A stretch of DNA of 8,792 nucleotides from Rikenellaceae bacterium (GTDB lineage Bacteria; Bacteroidota; Bacteroidia; Bacteroidales; UBA932). The notes under the pieces were generated by a model. The model worked only from the letters and a program-made list of their open reading frames with translations, searched no databases and had not been told where the DNA came from. The stretch spans positions 2,220 through 11,011 of the forward strand of contig DOSU01000088.1 in NCBI GenBank assembly GCA_003513895.1. Reading direction: 5' to 3'. Made by a program: the position numbers and the translations under genes. Of this stretch, positions 1-5,414 are shown piece by piece. Every line of letters begins with the position of its first letter. Positions within the stretch are counted from its first letter, which is position 1.

Positions 1-48
1 GGCACCAGATCCTAAGTCTGGCGCGGCTACCAATTACGCCATGCCCGC
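1..48 (-). tRNA. tRNA-Leu (anticodon UAG), 3' part beyond the window edge
   Basis: Read on the minus strand from 48 down to 1, the sequence folds as the 5' part of a class II tRNA. The 5' acceptor strand is GCGGGCA, followed by U8 and a D arm containing the AAUUGGUAG-type loop. The anticodon stem CCAGA/UCUGG closes a 7-base loop, CUUAGGA. The anticodon is UAG (window 14 to 12), which reads CUA/CUN leucine codons. The last visible bases (UGCC) would begin the long variable arm typical of tRNA-Leu. The variable arm, T arm and 3' acceptor strand lie to the left of position 1, so neither acceptor pairing nor an encoded CCA can be checked. A promoter sits just upstream. Confidence 0.93.
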
Positions 49-59
49 TTTGGGGAGTG

Positions 60-89
60 CAAAGGTAAAATAAAATTTTAAACTTACAA
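60..89 (-). promoter_or_regulatory. Bacteroidota-type promoter of the tRNA-Leu gene
   Basis: On the minus strand a -33-like TTG (89-87, within GTTG) is followed by exactly 19 bases and then TACCTTTG (67-60), a full match to the Bacteroidota -7 element TAnnTTTG. The -7 box ends 11 bases before the tRNA 5' end, leaving only a very short 5' leader. The -33 element lies inside the last codon (Leu, TTG) of prmA, so the tRNA can be transcribed separately from tpiA-prmA. The assignment rests on consensus matching and position. Confidence 0.7.
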
Positions 90-953
90 CACTGTTTCAC
101 CCTTTTTTAGCTTTCTTAGCTTTACCAGTGCCCATTCGTCCAATGTTTCACAAGAAACGAAAGCCATCCCCGCTTTCGCCCCGGCTTGTGCAATCATATC
201 CTTCTCCTTAAAATAAAAACCGCTTAACAGCATAATGCCTTCCGGCCTGAGAGAATCCGAATATTTCTGAATGTCTGCAATTATTATGTTTCTGTTGATG
301 TTTGCCAGAATGAGGTCAAACTCCCCATTTTTCAATATCGATGAATCTCCCTCAAAAACCTTAAGTTTTGACGCAACTCTGTTTCTTCTCCCGTTTTCTA
401 ATGCAGAATCGACTGCTATAGGATCATTATCAATAGCTACTATCGGAGACATTGCCCCCATCTTTGCTGCAAGAATCGAAAGAATTGCAGTACCGCAACC
501 CATATCAAGCACGCTTTTCCCTTTTACGGCTTCGTTCATTAGACCCTTAACCATAAGGTGGGTTGTTTGATGATGCCCTGTACCGAAAGCCATTTTGGGG
601 TCAATTATTATATTGAACCTTGTTTTAGGAAGTCCGCGATGAAAACTTGCCTTGATTGTGCAAAGACTGCCTACCACAATAGGGTTAAAATTTGACTCCC
701 ATAGCGAGTTCCAGTTTTCTCCCCTGATAATATTATATCCGAATGTTGTTGAAAAATCACCTTCTCCGCGAAATGACGAGAGCATGGTCTTCAGGTTTGG
801 TGTGTGGAAGTTCTTTTGTGGGATGTACCCTTTTAAAAAGGGATCCTCAGTCAAAAAACTTTCAAACCCAAGATCTTCTATGCCGGCAATAACCTGCTCG
901 GCATATTCTTCGCTAAAAGGGGTAATTCTAACAGAAACCTCAATATAGTCCAT
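84..953 (-). CDS. prmA: Ribosomal protein L11 methyltransferase PrmA
   Basis: This 289-residue protein has the length and layout of cytoplasmic PrmA, which uses S-adenosylmethionine to methylate ribosomal protein L11. The N-terminal 90 or so residues form the L11-recognition region, ending in the family block NWNSLWESNF (about 80-89). A class I Rossmann methyltransferase domain follows. It contains DPKMAFGTGHHQTT (118-131), the SAM-binding motif VLDMGCGTAILS (148-159), an acidic ribose-binding strand AIDNDP (173-178) and LANINRN (216-222), the PrmA form of motif IV. The ATG overlaps the tpiA stop codon in TAATG, so it is probably cotranscribed and translationally coupled with tpiA. No hairpin terminator is visible after it; the downstream tRNA promoter begins inside its 3' end. 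Confidence 0.95.
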   Translation of the reverse strand: MDYIEVSVRITPFSEEYAEQVIAGIEDLGFESFLTEDPFLKGYIPQKNFHTPNLKTMLSSFRGEGDFSTTFGYNIIRGENWNSLWESNFNPIVVGSLCTIKASFHRGLPKTRFNIIIDPKMAFGTGHHQTTHLMVKGLMNEAVKGKSVLDMGCGTAILSILAAKMGAMSPIVAIDNDPIAVDSALENGRRNRVASKLKVFEGDSSILKNGEFDLILANINRNIIIADIQKYSDSLRPEGIMLLSGFYFKEKDMIAQAGAKAGMAFVSCETLDEWALVKLRKLKKGETVL

Positions 954-1711
954 TAAAACGATTTTACTATCCCGATGAAATCCTGAGCAACAAGTGATGC
1001 TCCTCCAATAAGACCGCCATCTACATCCTCTTTTCCAAAAATTTCCTTTGCATTGGATGGTTTGCAGCTGCCGCCGTAAAGAATTGGAATATTATCCGAA
1101 TAATCCCCGAACTTGTCTCCTATAACTCTCCTGATGTATGCATGCATCTCGTCTGCCTGATCGGCTGTTGCTGTTTTTCCTGTTCCAATTGCCCATACAG
1201 GTTCGTATGCTACAATGACTTTTGCCAACTCTACACCTCTGAGACGATACAGTACATCTTTGATTTGTTGTGCGACAACCTCAAAATGTCTGTTTGATTC
1301 TCTCTCTTCAAGCCTCTCCCCTATGCAGAAAATCGGAGACATCCCTTCATTTAATACCAGATTGATTTTCTTGTAAAGGCTCTCACTATTCTCGCCATAA
1401 TACTCCCTTCTTTCCGAGTGGCCAAGAATTACATATTTGCAACCCAAATTGCGTAACATTTTTGCAGATACCTCCCCGGTATATGCTCCCTGCTCCTGGT
1501 CTGCACAATTTTGAGCAGCTATTGAAACGTTCATTTTATAGTCCTTAATATACTTTCCAAGAGTCGCGATATGCGTAAACGGAGGTGCTATTATAATTTC
1601 GACATCTGTTTCAAGTTCTTTTGCAAGAAAGTCAATCTGTTTAAGCAAAAGCTCTCCCTCCGGCAGCAAAGTGTTCATTTTCCAGTTGCCGGCTACTATT
1701 TTTCTTCTCAT
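953..1711 (-). CDS. tpiA: Triosephosphate isomerase
   Basis: This 252-residue full-length TIM-barrel enzyme interconverts dihydroxyacetone phosphate and glyceraldehyde 3-phosphate in glycolysis and gluconeogenesis, in the cytoplasm. All active-site elements are present: Asn9 and Lys11 in GNWKMN, electrophile His98 in LGHSERR (96-102), catalytic base Glu170 in AYEPVWAIGTG (168-178, the start of flexible loop 6), and phosphate-binding YGGS (212-215) and GGLIGGASL (232-240). The ATG at 1711-1709 is preceded by a -7 promoter element about 33 bases upstream and has no Shine-Dalgarno sequence. It is the first gene of a two-gene unit with prmA, whose ATG overlaps its TAA by one base. Confidence 0.98.
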   Translation of the reverse strand: MRRKIVAGNWKMNTLLPEGELLLKQIDFLAKELETDVEIIIAPPFTHIATLGKYIKDYKMNVSIAAQNCADQEQGAYTGEVSAKMLRNLGCKYVILGHSERREYYGENSESLYKKINLVLNEGMSPIFCIGERLEERESNRHFEVVAQQIKDVLYRLRGVELAKVIVAYEPVWAIGTGKTATADQADEMHAYIRRVIGDKFGDYSDNIPILYGGSCKPSNAKEIFGKEDVDGGLIGGASLVAQDFIGIVKSF

Positions 1712-1743
1712 TTGAACGAATTTTAGTGATTTGTAAAGTGGTG

Positions 1744-1751
1744 CAAAATTA
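1744..1751 (-). promoter_or_regulatory. Probable tpiA-prmA promoter (-7 element)
   Basis: On the minus strand TAATTTTG (1751-1744) matches the Bacteroidota -7 consensus TAnnTTTG exactly. It lies 32 bases before the tpiA start codon. No good TTTG is found at the expected 19-21 base spacing; the nearest TTTG upstream leaves only about 12 bases. The call therefore rests on the -7 box and its position. Confidence 0.5.
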
Positions 1752-1773
1752 ACAATTAAAATACAAAAAGGGT

Positions 1774-1781
1774 TATCTTTT
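1774..1781 (+). promoter_or_regulatory. Possible promoter of the ABC transporter pair
   Basis: TATCTTTT (1774-1781) matches seven of eight positions of the Bacteroidota -7 element and lies in the short divergent gap in front of the permease gene. No -33 TTTG is seen at the expected spacing. If it is real, transcription would begin at about 1786-1790, which is downstream of the TTG at 1783 and supports the GTG at 1822 as the permease start. This is a weak assignment. Confidence 0.3.
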
Positions 1782-1821
1782 TTTGCACTATCTTAGAGGC
1801 CAAATTGAACACCGAGCTACA

Positions 1822-2844
1822 GTGAAGAGAAAAAACGGGTACATAAAAGAGTATGTGATTGTTTCCATATCTTTATTGATATTGCTTTTGCTCAATTTAA
1901 CGCTCGGTTCTGTCATGCTCCCGCCAAAGGAGATTTTCAGCTCGCTTTTCGGGCAATCTTCTCACACCTTCGTAAATGAAATTCTTTGGGATTACAGAGT
2001 TCCAAAAGCCATTACCGCATTTCTGGCAGGAGTTGCTCTTTCTGTTTGCGGGCTACAGATGCAGACTCTTTTTAAGAACCCTCTTGCAGACCCTTTTATC
2101 CTTGGGATTAGCTCCGGAGCAGGACTTGGAGTTGCACTCTTTGTCATGGGATTCTCTGCTTTTGGAATAAGTTTTTCCGGTTCGCTCTTTATGAATATGG
2201 GCATAGCAGCTTCTGCCTGGATAGGAGCTTTTGCAGTTACACTTCTCATCCTTCTAGTTTCTTCCAGGTTAAAGGAGAGTACTTCCCTTTTGATTTTTGG
2301 AATAATGCTGGGCAGTGTTACAAGCGCTTTAATAACCCTTTTACAGTATTTTTCATCTTCTTCGGCACTTAAAATTTTTGTTGTGTGGACCATGGGGAGT
2401 TTTTCCGGGCTCACAACAAATCAGATATGGATTATGAGTGCTCTAATTCTGCCCGGATTAATCCTGTCGGTATACAACATTAAAGAACTTAATATATTAC
2501 TAATGGGCGAGGCCTATGCAAAAAGCCTGGGCGTTAATCTGGAGAGTACCAGAAGACGAATTCTTATTGCAACAACACTTCTTGCAGGGAGCGTTACAGC
2601 TTTTTGCGGGCCGATTGGATTCATTGGAATAGCTGTCCCTCACATTGCAAGAATGTTCTTTAAAAATGCCGACCATAAAGTCTTGATTCCTGCGACTGCA
2701 CTGCTGGGGGCTGCAATAATGATTATCACAGACACAGTTGCCCAGCTTCCGGGCCAGTCCGGTATAATTCCTATAAACACAGTAAGTGCACTGATTGGTG
2801 TTCCAATAATTTTATTGATAATCTTAAAAAGCCGTTTTATCTGA
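1822..2844 (+). CDS. FecCD/BtuC-family ABC transporter permease (iron-siderophore, heme or cobalamin type)
   Basis: From the GTG at 1822 this is a 340-residue, very hydrophobic inner-membrane protein, the usual length for FecCD/BtuC permeases with about ten membrane helices. Family blocks are visible: an N-terminal helix (about 11-29), YRVPKAITAFLAG (58-70), CGLQMQTLFKNPLADPFILG (76-95), the cytoplasmic coupling region GEAYAKSLGVN (229-239), GPIGFIGIAVPHIAR (263-277) and the C-terminal PINTVSALIG (317-326). The frame is open back to a TTG at 1783, but that codon lies at a probable promoter, and the GTG gives a normal length with a positively charged start (MKRKNGY). Its stop is one base before the ATPase start, so the two form an operon. 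Substrate cannot be told from sequence. The roughly 110-base gap to tpiA is too short for a cobalamin riboswitch. Confidence 0.9.
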   Translation: MKRKNGYIKEYVIVSISLLILLLLNLTLGSVMLPPKEIFSSLFGQSSHTFVNEILWDYRVPKAITAFLAGVALSVCGLQMQTLFKNPLADPFILGISSGAGLGVALFVMGFSAFGISFSGSLFMNMGIAASAWIGAFAVTLLILLVSSRLKESTSLLIFGIMLGSVTSALITLLQYFSSSSALKIFVVWTMGSFSGLTTNQIWIMSALILPGLILSVYNIKELNILLMGEAYAKSLGVNLESTRRRILIATTLLAGSVTAFCGPIGFIGIAVPHIARMFFKNADHKVLIPATALLGAAIMIITDTVAQLPGQSGIIPINTVSALIGVPIILLIILKSRFI

Positions 2845-2845
2845 T

Positions 2846-3601
2846 ATGGAGAGAGTACTTGAGCTTGATAAACTTTGTCTTGGATACAATAAAGTAATAT
2901 ACCAAAACATTTTTGCCAGTGCAGGCGAAGGTGAGGTTGTTGCTGTGGTAGGTCCAAACGGCATAGGTAAAAGTACGCTTCTCAAAAGTATCGGAGGGAT
3001 GATAAAATACCACAGCGGCTCAATTCGTGTGTTGTCAAAACCTCTTGGCAGCTATTCAACCAGAGGACTTGCCGAAAAAATATCGTTTGTACCATCTCAG
3101 AGTCCCAGGGCAAGAAACTTCTCTCTTTTTGACATGATAGCAACAAGTTGTTACAACAGGACAAACTGGCTTGGAACAATAAACAATCTTGACAAAGATT
3201 TCATATACAAAACACTGCGAAGGGTGGGACTTGAGGAATTTGCCGAAAGGGATTCAAGCAGCCTTAGCGATGGTGAATTTCAAAGGGCAACAATAGCCCG
3301 GGCACTTGTTCAGGACAGCAAAATTATTCTTCTTGACGAACCCACTGCATTTCTCGACATTGAGAACAAACTTATAATTACAAAACTATTAAAGCAAATT
3401 GCCCACGAGGAGTCCAAATGTGTAATATTTTCTACTCACGACCTCCAGCTTGCAATAAAACACTGCGACCGCATCTGGATCATGGGGAGAGAATCTTTCA
3501 AATGCGGAGAACCGTCTGTATTAATAGAACAGAGAGCCTTTGACTCAATGTTCAAAGACTCTCAGCTAAAATTTGATTCTGTATTGTTTACTTTTGTCTA
3601 G
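2846..3601 (+). CDS. ABC transporter ATP-binding protein, iron-siderophore/cobalamin importer type
   Basis: This 251-residue cytoplasmic ATPase powers the preceding FecCD permease and probably works as a homodimer. It shows Walker A GPNGIGKST (36-44), a Q-loop around Gln85 (VPSQS), signature LSDGE (140-144), Walker B IILLDE (160-165) with catalytic Glu165, and the H-loop STHD with His198. The signature has Asp where LSGGE/Q is commonest, a tolerated change that is common in the FhuC/BtuD group. The ATG follows the permease TGA by one base. The stop overlaps the stop of the converging aminotransferase gene. No substrate-binding protein gene is adjacent. Confidence 0.93.
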   Translation: MERVLELDKLCLGYNKVIYQNIFASAGEGEVVAVVGPNGIGKSTLLKSIGGMIKYHSGSIRVLSKPLGSYSTRGLAEKISFVPSQSPRARNFSLFDMIATSCYNRTNWLGTINNLDKDFIYKTLRRVGLEEFAERDSSSLSDGEFQRATIARALVQDSKIILLDEPTAFLDIENKLIITKLLKQIAHEESKCVIFSTHDLQLAIKHCDRIWIMGRESFKCGEPSVLIEQRAFDSMFKDSQLKFDSVLFTFV

Positions 3602-4815
3602 AAAGTTGTCGGTTGTTCAACCGGTGCAGTTTCAAGCATCTTTTTTATTGCTCTTGCAAGTCTCTTAACACCCTCTTCTGTCCTTTCTTCGTTCATAAAT
3701 GAGAAGTTAATCCTCATAGTATTCTTGCCGGAACCGTCACAATGGAACGCTTCGCCAATAACGAATGCAACGTTTTCTTTAATTGCAACATTGAATAGAA
3801 TTGTGGCATCATAACCTTCGGGAAGTGTAACAAACAAGAATAGCCCGCCTTCGGGTTTTGTCCATTTAACTCCCTCCGGCATATATTTTTCGAAGCAGGC
3901 AAGCATGTGGTTTCTTTGCTTTCTGTACAGTTCAATTGTGGTTTTAAGATTTTTGTCAAAAAGACCTTTTTCCATATATCTGGCAGCAACAGCCTGGTCA
4001 AACACCGGTGCGCAAAGGTCGGTTGATTGTTTTGCAACAATCAGTTTCTCAAGAATGTTTGCCGGCGCAATAATCCATCCCAAACGGAAACCCGGTAGGA
4101 ATGTTTTGGAGAATGTTCCAAGAAGAATTACCCTTTCGTTGTCCATTGAATACATCAGTGGTTGGGTTTCGCCCTCGAATCGCAATTCTCTGTACGGGCT
4201 GTCTTCAATAATCAGCAGGTCATGTTTTTTTGCAACTTCCAGAACAGCTTTTCTTTGTTCAAGGTTCATGGTTATTCCCGAAGGGTTCTGAAAATCAGGA
4301 ATAGTATATACAAATTTGGGTTTTTTCCCGCTTCCGATAAGAGCACGCACAACAACATCAAGTTCCTCGTCCTTTGTTACGCCTATCGGTCTAGCCTGAT
4401 ATGACCAGAATGCCTGAAGTGCGCCAAGATAGGAAGGAAGACCGCACACGATAGTATCGCCCGGATCGATGAACACCTTTGTAATGAGATCTATCGCCTG
4501 CTGGGAAGATGTGGTAATCATCACATTATCTTTTGTAATATTCAGGCCCTGAGCAATGTATCTTTCGGCAATTAGCTGGCGGAGTTTTGAGTTACCTTCT
4601 GTTGGTCCGTATTGAAGAGCCGAAGTGCTGTCTGATTCAAGAACTTCCTGCATAATTATTTTTAGATCCTCGACAGGAAAGGTTGCAGGGTTTGGAAAAC
4701 CACCTGCAAATGAAATAACTTCCGGCCTGTTTGCAACGCTAAGCAGGTCGCGGATTGCAGACCTCCTCATGCTTTTTGCGTTGGCAGATAAAATGTTTTG
4801 AATATTAATTGCCAT
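3598..4815 (-). CDS. PLP-dependent aminotransferase, class I/II (2-aminoadipate/aromatic aminotransferase-like)
   Basis: This 405-residue cytoplasmic fold-type I enzyme transfers amino groups between an amino acid and a 2-oxo acid. Visible elements are ISFAGGFPNPATFP (34-47), LQYGPTEGNSKLR (67-79), the cofactor-contact segment IPDFQNPSG (172-180), IIEDSPYRELRF (202-213) with Asp205 facing the pyridine nitrogen, GTFSKTFLPGFRLGW (233-247) with the Schiff-base Lys237, and NTMRINFS (365-372) with Arg368 expected to bind the substrate carboxylate. The QYGPTEG block and overall layout place it with LysN/Aro8-like and MocR-type aminotransferases, but it lacks the N-terminal winged-helix domain of MocR regulators, so it should be an enzyme only. 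Exact substrate is unknown. It has its own perfect promoter and appears monocistronic in this window. Confidence 0.93.
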   Translation of the reverse strand: MAINIQNILSANAKSMRRSAIRDLLSVANRPEVISFAGGFPNPATFPVEDLKIIMQEVLESDSTSALQYGPTEGNSKLRQLIAERYIAQGLNITKDNVMITTSSQQAIDLITKVFIDPGDTIVCGLPSYLGALQAFWSYQARPIGVTKDEELDVVVRALIGSGKKPKFVYTIPDFQNPSGITMNLEQRKAVLEVAKKHDLLIIEDSPYRELRFEGETQPLMYSMDNERVILLGTFSKTFLPGFRLGWIIAPANILEKLIVAKQSTDLCAPVFDQAVAARYMEKGLFDKNLKTTIELYRKQRNHMLACFEKYMPEGVKWTKPEGGLFLFVTLPEGYDATILFNVAIKENVAFVIGEAFHCDGSGKNTMRINFSFMNEERTEEGVKRLARAIKKMLETAPVEQPTTF

Positions 4816-4833
4816 ATCTCTGTTTATTTTTCA

Positions 4834-4864
4834 CAAACATAAAGAATTGTTACAAAAATTCAAA
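4834..4864 (-). promoter_or_regulatory. Consensus Bacteroidota promoter of the aminotransferase gene
   Basis: On the minus strand TTTG (4864-4861), then exactly 19 bases, then TATGTTTG (4841-4834). Both elements match the Bacteroidota primary-sigma consensus (TTTG and TAnnTTTG) at every specified position and at the expected spacing. The -7 box ends 18 bases before the ATG, so the leader should be only about 12-15 nucleotides. This is the clearest promoter in the window. Confidence 0.82.
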
Positions 4865-4950
4865 GTTTAATTTAATATTTCAAGCAAATTGTTAAAATTT
4901 CTTATCATCCATCTCTAAGAACGGCAATAAACTAATATGGAATATTTTCC

Positions 4951-4958
4951 TATTTTTG
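4951..4958 (+). promoter_or_regulatory. Probable promoter of the queD-polA-sigma-rsmG run (-7 element)
   Basis: TATTTTTG (4951-4958) matches TAnnTTTG exactly and ends only 10 bases before the queD ATG at 4969. No TTTG is found 19-21 bases upstream, so a -33 element is missing or weak. The 153-base gap (4816-4968) is AT-rich and holds this element and the divergent aminotransferase promoter; I see nothing else in it. Confidence 0.5.
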
Positions 4959-4968
4959 TAAAAAAAGT

Positions 4969-5412
4969 ATGTCAATAATAAGAATAACGAAAGAGTTCCG
5001 GTTCGAAGGAGCACATGCGCTCACCGACTACGACGGGAAGTGCAGGCATATTCACGGCCACTCATATAAACTATATGTCACGCTCAAGGGAATGCCCCGG
5101 GATGAGCTCCACCATCCAAAAAATGGTATGGTAGTCGATTTTACAGACCTCAAGGGCGTTGTAAACAGGCTCATAGTAGATCCTTTCGACCACGCCCTGC
5201 TTCTCAGGCAAGATGCAAAACTGGCTTCTGAAATAAGCGATGCTTATGAAAATGTTATAATACTTGACTTCCAGCCAACCTGCGAAAACCTGACTATCTA
5301 TTTTGCAAAATTGCTCCAGGGAAATATGCCTGCCGGAGTTTCTTTGCACAGTATCAAACTTTACGAAACGCCAACATCTTTCGTAGAGTGGGTGGCATCC
5401 GAGAACAACTGA
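4969..5412 (+). CDS. queD: 6-carboxy-5,6,7,8-tetrahydropterin synthase / 6-pyruvoyl tetrahydropterin synthase family (QueD)
   Basis: This 147-residue cytoplasmic enzyme of the tunnelling-fold PTPS/QueD family most likely converts 7,8-dihydroneopterin triphosphate to 6-carboxytetrahydropterin, an early step toward preQ0 and queuosine. The zinc site is complete: His16 in FEGAHAL, with His29 and His31 in CRHIHGH. That motif has the CxxxHGH form that marks QueD, with catalytic Cys25. Asp74-His75 (PFDHALL) complete the catalytic relay, PTCENLT (103-109) follows, and Glu133 in LYETPTS (131-137) anchors the pterin. Other queuosine genes (queC, queE, queF) are not in the window. It heads a compact plus-strand run, with polA starting 2 bases after its stop. 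Confidence 0.92.
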   Translation: MSIIRITKEFRFEGAHALTDYDGKCRHIHGHSYKLYVTLKGMPRDELHHPKNGMVVDFTDLKGVVNRLIVDPFDHALLLRQDAKLASEISDAYENVIILDFQPTCENLTIYFAKLLQGNMPAGVSLHSIKLYETPTSFVEWVASENN

Positions 5413-5414
5413 TC

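Noticed and set aside
100..130. Repeated AAGCTAAGAAAGCT near the prmA 3' end as a possible terminator.
   Set aside because: It is a direct repeat encoding the KLRKLKK tail, not an inverted repeat, and cannot form a terminator stem.
271..948. Plus-strand open frames of about 98-99 residues opposite prmA.
   Set aside because: They are antisense to a well-conserved gene, show no recognisable domain and are explained by the reading-frame structure of prmA.
1783..1821. TTG at 1783 as the permease start, giving a 353-residue protein.
   Set aside because: The TTG is only two bases after a promoter-like TATCTTTT and would probably lie upstream of the transcript start. The 13 extra residues (including charged REH-type residues) are not typical of the family, and GTG at 1822 gives the normal length.
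1712..1821. Cobalamin riboswitch or other long leader before the ABC transporter.
   Set aside because: The whole gap is about 110 bases and contains promoter-like elements for both directions; a cobalamin riboswitch needs roughly 200 bases and none of its conserved blocks was seen.
4816..4968. A small gene, small RNA or repeat in the aminotransferase-queD gap.
   Set aside because: The AT-rich stretch is accounted for by two divergent promoters; no convincing open frame, hairpin or repeat was seen.
5388..5414. GTG at 5388 as the polA start inside the end of queD.
   Set aside because: The ATG at 5415 begins MKKLYLIDGH, which matches the conserved start of PolA, and sits 2 bases after the queD stop; the upstream extension has no family support.
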